Made by a program: the position numbers and the translations under genes
Shown here: positions 23,302 to 35,470 of the stretch, one piece after another
How positions within the stretch are numbered: position 1 is the stretch's first letter
Layout: each line of letters starts with the position of its first letter
The notes under the pieces: generated by a model
Seen by the model: the letters and a program-made list of their open reading frames with translations, nothing else
What the model was told of the DNA's origin: nothing
Databases searched by the model: none
Assembly (NCBI GenBank): GCA_030737875.1
Contig: CM060912.1
Span: 880,361,199 to 880,425,198, forward strand
Direction: 5' to 3'
Origin: Allium sativum
Taxonomy: Eukaryota; Streptophyta; Magnoliopsida; Asparagales; Amaryllidaceae
DNA length: 64,000 nt

Positions 23302-24498
23302 CTACACATAATATATCATACCCACTTCAATAAGGCTAATGTGAGGTATATTTAAAAAATCTCTAGGTCCCCTGCAATTCTTTCTCAGAAAAGAATAAGC
23401 CACGTTGATAGCAAATTTCTTCATAAAGGAGGAACTCTTCCTAGCTTTTTATATATGAATGACCCATAATATAAGCCACTCCAGCTTCCTTAGCTTTTAT
23501 TAATGCTACCAATTCATCTGTAGCTTGAGGATTCATGTGTGCAAACTATGGTGGTAGCTTGAATCGAGCTTTATTCCTGCTACTCACATTAGGTGATTCT
23601 TCTTCATACAATGACTGTAAACTTTGAAGAGTTTCTGACTTGCTACTCTTGATAAAAATTGACTCATTAGTCCCATTCTCTTCGGCGTCGCTAATTACCA
23701 AAATTGAACTTGGTCACAAACATTACTGTTATGGAAGCGATGCCTGAACAACAAGAAATATGCTCATGTTTATCAAATGATATAATTAATATAAACTTTG
23801 GACAAAGAATGTGTAAAAAACATATGGTTTGATACCTCATACCTTACAATTAAAGTTGTAATTAAGCCATAATATATGAACGTCTATATTGGTGTGATTA
23901 TCACATATATCATATCATGTCAAAATGGATATGATTTAAAGAAAGGACAATGCAATATATGATGTATCTGGTTATATTTTTGGTATGTGTTGTCAATTAT
24001 CCACATAGTTGAATTTAATTTGTTTTCCCTAAGCTACTCTTGGTACTACCATTTCCAATAACATTTATATCTCGGAAACCAATTGTGATAGCCAAACAAA
24101 GAATCATGAGAATACAGTTTATTTCAGGTATATAAATTTGACCATAGATCCACCATGATGTATGAACAACTTTAACACAAGGAAAGCAACTCCAGGATTG
24201 GCATTGCATGACAATTGAAAATATCGCTGAGATGACAGCTTAACTAGCAACTATTTCAGCAAGTGTAGCTAGAACAAAAATAGGCCAAAAAACAGGTTCT
24301 GCAAAAAAACAAAATGAAGCATGAAGAAATGGCATCATTTATCTCTTTATTTACAAAGTGTTCAATCTGAGGGATTTTAATTGGAATAGATGCATAGAAG
24401 CTAACTGGAATATCACCAATGTTTTTAGATAGATATGTCGCCTCTCCCATATATTGTAGCACTAAACAAGGGTAGACTAAGCAAACAAATGCGACCTA

Positions 24499-25706
24499 CA
24501 TAAAAATAAGGGTAGAAATTATAAACTGGGATGAAATAAGTGTACCACAATCAGAATGGCCATTAAAGCAAGAAACAATAATTACTATTCATAACAAAAA
24601 AATAAAGAAATAACAACAAAAAATATATATTGTGAGACATGCATAGCTATTCATGGTCAGAAAAATCATATGATCTGTGTATAAAGGTGGAAAAAATAAA
24701 AACTTTAATTAAACTATGGTAGTTTGACCAAACACTATGATGATCATGAAAAAAAAATTAACATAAAAGTCATAGTTGGTCCTGGGATATATATTAAAAG
24801 CATGAAAATTTTATTCGAGGCTTGAAAATACAGTAGTTGGGAGGAAATATTAAGGCATGATTTATTTAACTATTCAGTATTTGCATTTTCTGTAATATAT
24901 GTCTTTCTCCAAGTGATATCACTTAGAAGTGGAGCCTAGTGCATAAGCCTCCCCAGTTGCAAGGGATTTGAAAGAGCTACCAAGGAGAAACGTCCCTTCC
25001 ATATTATGTATATTCCAAGAAGCAGCTCTTATACTCGTAAACATTCGACTAGAGGATAAAACATTAATTGGTTAAATGTGCTGCTAAACCTGGCCTTTAA
25101 GATATTTCTTAAACTATACAAAGAATAAATATTTCTACAATCGCTAGATAGAAGAAATATTTATAGAAAATGCTGGAGCAAGATAAAGTATTTCATTCGG
25201 TGATGGTACATGCTTGACATTAAATAATGAAAACAAAATGCATTGCTTGTTGTCACCATAAGGTGAACCAATTTGTTTCTACTGGTCCTAAAGAATTTCT
25301 AAATTTGAACCCTAGATGCAACTTATTGAAAATTTTGTTCTAAGATTGTCCAGTTCAAGCTAACTGCTTTAAACCTTCAATTGTAGAGAGCCTGTGACTG
25401 GATCTCCATTAAGATACTCTTCAATAGAGTGTGTATCTTTAAGATGTACCAAATAAACAAATAAGGATGTGATAAAGTTGTACGTTGAAAATTAAAAAGA
25501 TATTTTCAACCAATTTCCATTTGAGCCGTTCTCCAAATAACAACCAATTTTTAGAAAAAGTAGTGATAAATGCTCAATCTATAGGACTGCAATTACACAT
25601 GTTACCGTAATAACTGATATAAATGTTGAAGACATGCGTTAACCGATGAGCTACTGAAGTGACCAATATTTGAAAACATAGCTTCTACACCTATAATCAT
25701 AAAAGT
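24499..25706. other. CACTA interior, probable intron of the captured transporter
   Basis: This AT-rich stretch between transporter block 2 and the solo LTR has no ORF with a recognisable domain. The short exon that normally follows ITG in this family was looked for and not found here. Confidence 0.45.
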
Positions 25707-27729
25707 AGAGATGTAACGGCTCGGATTTTACCCGGACTCAATCGATCGCAAAATCGACTAAGACCGTTCAAAACCCGAATACGTTAACTCTGGGAATACA
25801 ACAACATCAGAACAATAACAGCAGACTTTTATAAACATTACAATAATGTTACATCATAGTACAGAACATATCAGAGTACATTGAATAAAATTACAGCGGA
25901 AGATAAATTTCAATAAATTAAATACAGTAAACAGCGGAAGACTTCTATGCTCTGGACACAGCTTTAGGCTTCGATCCAGAATCCTGCTCAAGAGATAAAT
26001 ATCTGCAAAAAGCTACTCGACTGCCCATGTGGAAAAGTGGGCACCCGAGTTTGAAAAGTGAAACAAACTACAGGTCAGTCATGGGACTGGTGTGAGAATT
26101 CTTAACTAATATAACTAATAGCAATAAGGCAAATCCAAGGACCACACCGCTAACACGGAACGAGTTTTATTCCAATGGATTGCCGATGCATAAATTAAAG
26201 TAAATCGTTAAACAACGCAATGCTTTTTAGAAAAATGGAATCATCATAAGACTCAAGTCCCATCACACAATGCAACGCAAACCAGAGGATAGAGTTTTAC
26301 CTTATGATGATTAAACATGCTTGGTACAATAAAAATGAATTTGATATTATTATCAGTGTGTATATGTTTCAAAAACATTTCAAAGTAAATGTATCAATCC
26401 TAGGAAGCATAGCTACCATATACTATGCCTCCATACTAGTAATACAATCAAGTCCGTAGGGTCGTATTGAGAATTGGGTTTCTCATGAGTCAAGGCTAGG
26501 AACGATCACCTTACCGATTCGAAACACCCTAGCTAATGTCTCAGGATCCCCCGCAGTGAACCCTTGGAAAGCTGCAGGGCCGGTCCGCACATACGATTTT
26601 GTGGATTAGTTATTCCTGAACACACGTTTCCCAGTCCTATAGGACCTAATATCCGAGGCGCCTCATTCCATCATACACATAATTAAAATGCCGGGCCGTG
26701 TAAAACCAAACACCACTTCTAGCTAGAAAGAAACGTGCTGCTCTCCCTGTATTCCCTTACTCCATTTTAGACTCAACCGGGTTGTGAGGCTCGTGAAGCT
26801 ACGTTATACACAAAGCTACGCCTAAAAAGGCTGTGCTTTGATCATCAACCACAAGGCCTGCTTTTCAACAAAAGCCTTGATCATTTGCATCTTGGCGTGC
26901 CACATTGACAATTCATGCCATGCGATCGACAACCATCAATATATAAGAGGGTGTTAAGCAAGAGAATAAATTCTCCGCCACCAAACAATTATATATCAAA
27001 TAGAAATAAATTTAAATACATGAAGTGAATTTCAACGTCGGACACACATCCATTTACAAGTCCGTTCTAGGTCTGAACGAAACCGGAGGCACCTTATTCC
27101 TCGCATATCCGAACAAATCAACAAGTGAATTTCAACGGCTACTCCAATCATGGGCGTCAATGGTAACTCATCCATTCGACGTGAAGATCGTCGGTCGTGT
27201 ACCGTCTTCAACTCTTCGACTTAGATCGACGTGTAATCATTTGAAATGAGATTGAACTCGGACTTTTCAAATGATCCTCGTATATATATAATTTAAAATC
27301 ATTTCTTATCGTTATTAGTATTTAATAATGATCTATCGCTATTTTTTTTATATAACAATAGCCCAAACTAATTTAACGACGCTTCGGGTCAATGGGTGAT
27401 CCTGGCGTTGTTTTCAACTAAATTTGATTTACACCTTTCGCTAAATCTAAACGTTGGAATTTAACACAATTCATATCGTTGGAAAGATTTTCCTAAGGCG
27501 AACCTAACGGTTTCAGTTTTGGGAAAATCCGACGGTCGGATATTTCGGTATAATCGTTTAAAGGTACAATTCCAAAATGCGAACTACCACGCTCGATTCG
27601 TTTACTTTTAATTTTTATATATATAATTATATAAATATAATTCCTTCGTCCATTTCATTATTGTGATTATCATAACAAGTAAAGGACACTTGGTTTCATA
27701 ACATTTTTATATATAACATAACACACAAT

Positions 27730-28229
27730 AATGTTTGTTTTATTTTAATTCACATACACATCCTAAACATAACAACGTATATTTTCTTTTACCCTTCAAT
27801 TCACACAAAAATGTATTTTTTGTGTATCATTCCAATTTAACAAGAATGAAGATTTTTGTGTCATCTCAATTTTCTAACAAAAATGCAATATATTTTGGTG
27901 TCAACCTCAATTCTACAAAAATGAATATATTTTTGTTTGTTTAATTTCAATGTAACAAAAATAATAACTTTGTTATTCTTTCAATGCAAAACTAAAATGA
28001 TAATTTTGTGTCAATCTTTTCTATACAAACAAAATGATAATTTTGTGTATTAATCTTTTCACATGAAAATGTAAATTTCACATCCTTACCCTTTTTAATG
28101 AAATCAAATTCATTGGAATGTAAATTTCCATCGTTATAACTTTCATTTTAAACCTACTTACATAAAAATGTAAATTCCATACCTTGAATCTTTTTAATGA
28201 AAATCCAATTACATAAAAATGTAATTTTT
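27730..28229 (-). repeat. Array of short TTACAT/ATGTAA palindromes, first part (outer solo LTR)
   Basis: Repeated units such as TTTACATAAAAATGTAAATT occur, spaced by short C/T-rich links. The array is interrupted by the nested solo LTR and resumes at 34406. Each unit is a small inverted repeat. Confidence 0.8.
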
Positions 28230-29159
28230 GTAATAACCCGAAAATCCAAGCCAATTAAAAATTTTTATTTTGGCAATTTTAGCGAATTTTGAGGATTTAA
28301 AATGAATTATTTTAAATAATAGCGACGAGAAATTTATTTTGAATAGAACTAGAATGTATATATTTATATAGATCGACGTTAGAATATAAATATTTTATTT
28401 TAATTATAAAAGGAATTGAAAATGGTGCGGTAGTTTGAAATTTCGATTTCAAATTTCAAATGAATGTACAGGATTCAAAATAAACCAGATTTTAGCGAAA
28501 CCAAAAATATTAGAATATAATAGAGAATATCTTTCCAATGAATCCGAGAAATAAAAATTTCATAGCGGGTATAAAAAGTTATGCCCAGTTGAAATTTCAG
28601 AATAGTCGCTATGAAATTTTAGCCCTTAAAAATGGGAATTTTGCAAACGACCTCGGTTTTCGATGAAACCACTTTTGTTGGATCTGAGATGTCAAATTAT
28701 TGCTAGGTCCAAAATTCATAATTTTATGAATCAATATGTGAGCGTGGTGCACTTAAACGTGTTTTGACCCGTTTCAGTTGATTTTAATCGACTGGAAAAT
28801 AGCCATTTTTCAAACGGTCTCAGAATTCGATGAAATTAGTTTTGTTAGGACCGTATCGTCAATACAAAGGTAGAAAATATTTTTCGGGAATTTTTAGAAT
28901 CAGTATGTGGCCCCAGTAAATTGAAATGTACGTTTAAAATTGAATATATAGATTTATATTTTAATTTAAACGAAAACTGATCAAAACAGCCGAACTGGCT
29001 TACGATACATATCCCATTGTGTTCGGAATGGGGGTAATTAGCTGGGGGCGACAGTCGGTGGGTTCGATTTGGTGTTTGAAATAAAAAGTTACTTTTTAGA
29101 ACTCAAAATAATTAAATATAATATAATTTTATATAAAAATCCCTAGCCTCCCCCTTTCT

Positions 29160-29640
29160 CTCAAAAGTCAACCCCCACCCTTTTGAAATAAAAAACCCGA
29201 TGAATCCCTAACCCCACTCGTCTACGTCCAGCGTCGCGCCTTCACGGGCTGCGCCACCCCGCCAGAAACCCCCTCCCACCTCGCGCAACCTTCCCCTCGC
29301 CATGGACCACCCCTTCTCCTCCTCTGACCCAATTCGATCCCCAAAACCCCATAAGAAAACCCGCCGCCAACCTCCTGACCCCGCCACCGTGGCTTGCCGC
29401 CGACCAAGCAGAGCCCCTCCGACAACCCACGACCCCAACGCCGCCTCCCCTCAGCCTAACTCCGACCACGAAGCACTTCGTCGATAAAAATCTGATTTTT
29501 ATGATTTCCATCGTCGCATTCAGCACCCTGAAGCCACGCATCCACCGGAGCACCTCCAATCGAGCACCGAGGGCAGTCGGAAACCCTAGGAAATTTTGTA
29601 AGTCTCCGATTTCATTTTTGATTAAAATATGATTTCTCAT
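29160..29640 (+). other. GC-rich transcribed-leader-like region of the inner solo LTR
   Basis: In a very AT-rich LTR this stretch is rich in CCGCC and CCTCC and lies directly after a TATA-like sequence. ORFs on both strands (29302-29487 +, 29208-29649 -) come from the base composition. A leader with similar composition lies at 36120-36450 in the outer LTR. I read it as the 5' leader of the retroelement RNA and not as a gene. Confidence 0.5.
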
Positions 29641-29689
29641 TGTAGACAATATGATCTTTCATGATAGAAATATACGATTTTTCAGTATA

Positions 29690-30090
29690 GAAAGATATGA
29701 TTTTTCATGGTATAAGGATATGATTTTTAATTATATAAAATTATGATATATATATATATATAAGAGGATAAAAACATTGGAGTTTTATATTTATATGGCA
29801 AAGAATAAAAATATAATTTTTATATTATAGAAATAATAAAAATGTGATTTTTATATAGAGAATGGCGAGAGGAAAATATGGTTTTTATATACGAAGCAAC
29901 GATATAAAAATATAATCTTTATATATGAAGTAGCGAATATAAAAATATAATTTTTATTATGAAGTTAGCGCGATAAAAATAAGATCTTTATTATATGAAC
30001 ACCGGTATAAAAATAGAATTTTTATCTATATGGTAGCGTTTTAAAAATATGATTTTTATATACTAGAGAATATAAAAATGTGATTTTTAT
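29690..30090 (+). repeat. Array of ATATAAAAAT/ATTTTTATAT palindromes in the inner solo LTR
   Basis: About ten irregular units of the type TATAAAAATATGATTTTTATATA are separated by short variable links such as GAAGCAGCG. The sequence differs from the outer LTR array, but the small-hairpin organisation is the same. Confidence 0.75.
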
Positions 30091-30776
30091 ATATGTAGTG
30101 GCTACAGACAATGAAATTGACAAAAGGCGAGCACGATGAAGATTTTCTACATATGAAGAGTCACGGTGTTTGGTTTAGCTTCTCGGTGAGAATTCCTCAC
30201 TTTTATTTTGATTTCTAGTTAGAAATATATACTAGGATGCAGACGGTGCTTAGTAGCACCCGACACCCATTGTCCACAGACCATGGATGACTTGTTTGTT
30301 TAATTGGTGTGTTGTGAAAGTTGATTATGTGATGTGGAATGGAATAAAATAATTTATAGTGGAAGATATTTTATAGTTAAAAATATAATTTTTAACGTGT
30401 ATATAAAATAAATATTTATAAACAAATCGGACGGTTTGTTTATATACACTGATTTGACTGATATTGATTAGGACGATAAATTTTACACATCGCCCAACTA
30501 CACAAATAAAAATCTGTGTTTGTTGATTTGAAACCCCACACGGGTATTGGGATGATATTTGACGTACACTAATCCCGATTGTTTAGTTGTATGTCAATCG
30601 ATGGGTTGACAGACTGTGTAAGCATTAATTATTTATATTTAATGCTTATGCAGTTGTGTGGTGCACTCTGGATGATGGTTGATGATTTATCGTTGCTGTT
30701 ATATACATGTGTTGTAGGGAATCCATATAATTAACGTTATATGGTAATTGATTGGGCCTCATTCCAATTTGGAAAA

Positions 30777-31035
30777 TAAGAAATATAAATTCATGTGTTG
30801 AATAGAAATAAAAATTCATGTGTTAAATAAAAAAATATATTCATGTGTTGAATAGAAAAATAAATATTCATGTGTTGAATAGAAAAATAAATATTCATGT
30901 GTTGAATAGAAAAATAAATATTCATGTGTTGAATAGAATAAATATTCATGTGTTGAATAGAAGTATAAATTCATGTGTTGAATAGAAAAATAAATATTTA
31001 TGTGTTGAAGAAAATATTCACTTGTTGAATAGAAT
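30777..31035 (+). repeat. 27-bp minisatellite in the inner solo LTR
   Basis: About nine tandem units of AAATATTCATGTGTTGAATA plus GAAAAAT occur, with some shortened units at the edges. Confidence 0.88.
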
Positions 31036-34000
31036 AACGAAGTTATTGAAATATATAAAGTCGTGTTGGTTAGATATGCGCCATTTTGACGCGAACGATA
31101 TTTATATCGATTATATTCGTTTTTATAATGAATATAGAAAAGGAAGTGATTTCAAAATATAACGTTTTGAAAATATTATCATTTGTATATCGATGATATG
31201 GAATATTCAATTTTGATTCGAAATTGAATATGAAGTTGAAATCGTTTCGAAAACGAATTTAAAACGATTTATAAAATACGTTTTGAAAGGAAATCGACGA
31301 AATATATAATATATATATATATATATTATATAATGGCCTGAATAGAACGCGCCGCGCCGCGGCAGTTCGCGGATTTCGACCATTGACTTCGAATGGACAT
31401 TGCGGGAGATCTGACCGTCGGATTCTCCTAAAACCGAAACTGTTGGTTCGTATCGAAAAGAGCTTTCTAACGAATATTAGAGATTAGAAATCTAACGGTT
31501 GGATTTGGAATTACGTCCAAATCAAATTTGGAAAAGGTTGGTGTAAGTGCAGTATGATGGCCGTTGATGGAAATCGACTGTACGGGCCTTGATAAAATTA
31601 TTAAAAATAGTAATAATTTGTGTAAAATCATAAGAAATGATTTATGAAGAATTGGGATGAAAAATTCCAAACTTGAAAAGATAAAAATAGATTTTTATCG
31701 AAATGAACTAGTTTTGAACTAGAACTATAATCCCATTTATTTTTAAAATAAATAAAGTGGATTTGAAATGGTTTTGAAAATAACCAGAATTTCCAATATA
31801 TAAAGTGGAAATGGATTTGAATCAAAATTGTCTGTGGAATATTTCAATGTTGGATTTCGTGAGTATACATATATTGTTATGGAAATTTGAAAGATATATT
31901 TATATCGTTATTTCCAATACGATATTTGTTGGTCGTAGAATTTGATATTGAATACAAGCCGATAAATTTTCTATTCAGAGCCTTGTATTTAATATCAAAT
32001 GGGATTTGGGTTTGTCGTGAATGGTGTCTTCATTAACACTGTTCTTAAACCCAGTTGAGAAATAGATTAAATCTTTTTATTTAGATTTAATGAAGTGTAC
32101 CAATTAAATGGTATTTAATTGGAATTAAATTGGAATTGATTTTTGGGTTTATCGTGAATGGTGTTATAAATAACACTTGTTCTTTAACCCGATAATTAAT
32201 AAAATGTGATTTTGGGTTTATCGTGAACCGTGTTTTAAGTGACATTGGTTCTTTAACCCAGTTAAAGACAGGAGATGGTTTCCCAAGTTAAACAATCATT
32301 AATATTGATTTTTGGGAAGATTAAAACCAACTGGAGTTTTAATGAATCTTTAATTAGATTGAAATGATCGAGAATGGAGTATCGCCAGTTTTGCTCCAAG
32401 CGATAGTTAAATCTTTAATTAGATTTGAACGTGAAATGGTAATTGAATTTACCGATAACACCGTGGTGTTAGATATGAAGTATTACCAGTTTTACTTCAT
32501 GGGATGAATAGGTTGGGATTGGGAAATAAAATAAATGATTACTTCGGTGTGGTTCGCTAATCCCGACTTGTTTGAATTGATATTCAAAAGAAGATTAAAG
32601 AATAAATTTAAAGAATTTATCTTTGATAAAATTAATGGGAACCTGTCCCAAAATATAAGAATATTTGAATAAAAGAATATTATGAATTGGAATGAGGCGT
32701 ATGTTGTGTTTGTGTAACACTTGTTTATTATATACGTGAGTTATTCAGAAAGACCGGGTTTATCCCATTCTGAATAACTGATTCGACGTGGTATCGATGA
32801 TGAAGACGGTGGTCGAAGACCGGAGGTCTTCACATCGTTTGGGTGATTACTGATGATCTTGATTGGGCTGTACACCCAAGAGGAGGGAATCAATTGGTGA
32901 TCGTCCAAACGTACTTGGAGATCGATGGATATGCGAGGTACAAGGTGCCTCCGGTTTCGTTCAGACCCAGAACGAACTTGTAAATGGACTGTGTGTGTCT
33001 GACATTGGATTTTATTCTGTGTGATTGATTTCTATTAAATATATATATGTTTGGCGGCGGAGAATTTATTCTCTTGCTTAACGCCCTTCTCTGAGACATA
33101 CGAGCTCAGGGGTTATATATTGATGGATATCAATCGCATGGAGTGAATTGCCTGTGTGGCATGCCTAAGTGGCAATTGATCAAGGCTTCTGTTGAAAAGA
33201 AAAGTCTTGTGGTTGATTATCAAAGCACCGCATGTGTGGCATAGCTTTGTGTAACGTTGATTCGCGAGCCTCACCCCCCGGTTGTGAACCAGTAACGGGA
33301 GAGGACATCAGGAAGGGCATGCGTTTCCTTCTAGTTAGGGTGGTGTCAGTGACCTACCAGCCCTGACATTTATATTATTTTCACCTGTGTGGTTGTTGCT
33401 GTTGCGAGGCGCCTCGGATATATCGGTCACTATGTGGAGTCGATGAAGTCATTGGGCTCATTTACGCCCCCAAAGGGCCGGGAAACGTAGTGTTCAGGCA
33501 TAATAATCCACATCGGTGGACCGGCCCTGATGATCCAAGGCTTGCCTGCGCGCTTGCCTGAGACTCGGGCTAGACAGTCTCAAATTCGGTAGAGGACAAT
33601 CCCTGGCCTCGGTTCATAGATGGAAATCCAACTTTCAATACGTGATTTTGCGGTTTTGATTGTAGAGCCTAGTATGGCGACATGATATATGGTACCCATG
33701 CCGTCTAGGATTGATACATTTATATTTGAAGTTGTTTTATACACTATGAACTTGTAATAGTATCAAGTGATTTGTTTTTAACGTACCAAGCATGTTTGGC
33801 TATTATAAGGGAAAACCCTATCCTCCGGCTTGTGTTGCATTGTGTGATGGGACCTGGGTCTTATAATAGGTTCATTTTTCCAAAAAGCATTGCGCTATTT
33901 TGTTATATGCACTGGTATTCTTGGGAGGAAACTCGTTCCGTGTTATACGGCGTGGTCCCTTGATTTACTTTATTTTAAAATAAAGTTTTAAATAACTGTT

Positions 34001-34405
34001 TAGTTCTCACACCAGTCACATGACTGACCTGGAGTTTATTGTTTTAACCTAAACTCTGGGTGCCCTTATTTTTACACGGGCAGCTAGTAGTTTTTGGTTT
34101 TGCATATTTATATTCACAGGAACCTGGTTTACAGCTGGAATGATATCCGGAAAGCTCTGTATCCGTATATCTCCTTCAATTGTGTATTGTATTATTATTT
34201 TTTTCCGCTGCAGCAATGTATTTAAATGTAATTTAAATCTCTGATATTTTCTGTGTAATATTTATTCATACTCTGTATATTCTTGTATTCTGATAGAATT
34301 GTTGTAATATACAACGAAATGTTCTTCTGTTTGCGTTCCGATATGGCTTGTCCTCAACTCAATCCGTGATTTCCCATAAGGGGGATTTCGGGTCGTTTCA
34401 ATTTT

Positions 34406-35470
34406 CTTCTTAATTCTTTTAATGAAATTCTATTTACATAAAAATGTAAATTTCGCTTCTAAATTCTTTTAATGAAAATCTATTTACATTAAAATGTAAA
34501 TTTCACTTACTTTAAATCTAATTACATGAAAATTTAATTTTCTTCTTTAAATACTATTTACATGAAAATGTCAATTTACACTCTAATTCTTTTTACATGA
34601 AAATGTAAATTTTCTCTTTAATTCTGATACATTAAAATGTAAATTTTCTTCCTTAAGTAAAAATTACATGAAAATGTAATTTTTCTTCTTTAAATTCTAT
34701 TTACATGAAAATGTAAATTTTCTTCTCTAATTCTTTTTACATGAAAATGTCAATTAATCCTTTAATCTTAATTACATAAAAATGTAATTTTTCTCCTTAA
34801 ATCTTTATACATTAAAATTGTAATCAACATTATACTGTAAAATTCCTATCTTTTAATTTGTCTTTTAATTTACAATATAAAATCCTACTTTTTAATTACA
34901 TTAAAAATGTAATTAATATTACATGTCAAATCTTCCTTTTTAATTTGCAATGTAAATTCCTATACTTTAATTACATATAAAAATGTAATTTATATTATGC
35001 AAATCTTGCTTTTTAATTTGCAATGTAAATTCCTATACTTTAATTACATATAAAAATGTAATTTATATTATGCAAATCTTGCTTTTTAATTTGCAATGTA
35101 AATTCCTATACTTTAATTACATATAAAAATGTAATTTTATTTACTATGCAAATTCTTACTCTTTCCTTACATAATAAAATGTACTTTTAATTTTATACTG
35201 CAAATCTTCTTCTTTAATTACATATAAAAATGTAATTTTATTGTACATGTAAATTCTTAATCTTTAATTACATAATAAAATGTACTTTTAATTTACCATG
35301 TAAATTCTACTCTTTAATTACATAATAAAATGTAATTTTAATTTACAATGTAAATTATATTCTTTAATTACATTAAAAATAAAGACAATTTCTTTTATGA
35401 TGTAATATCATACTTAAATTACATAAAAAAAAATAATGTAATTTCTTTTACGTACAAATTCTGATCTTTT
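34406..35470 (-). repeat. Array of short TTACAT/ATGTAA palindromes, second part (outer solo LTR)
   Basis: Units such as TTTACATGAAAATGTAAATT continue from 27730-28229. Later they become a roughly 70-bp higher-order repeat (about 34900-35130) that combines TTAATTACATATAAAAATGT with TTTAATTTGCAATGTAAATT. About 1.6 kb of array existed before the nested insertion. Confidence 0.82.

Larger units (their letters stand above)
28225..34405 (+). mobile_element. Inner solo LTR (6.2 kb), plus orientation, nested in the outer solo LTR
   Basis: It begins TGTAATAACCCGAAAATCC at 28230 and ends GGGTCGTTTCA at 34400. The ATTTT target duplication at 28225-28229 and 34401-34405 is perfect. It shares blocks with the outer LTR: GGCGGCGGAGAATTTATTCTC at about 33053 here and, inverted, at about 26962-26985. 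The CAGTC-CATGACTG block is near 34013. TATATAAAAATCCC near 29130 may be the TATA box, followed by a GC-rich leader. No second LTR or interior is present. Confidence 0.92.

Noticed and set aside
29208..29649. Overlapping open frames of 61-135 codons on both strands
   Set aside because: They arise in a GC-rich LTR leader with few stop codons on either strand, and there is no recognisable domain.
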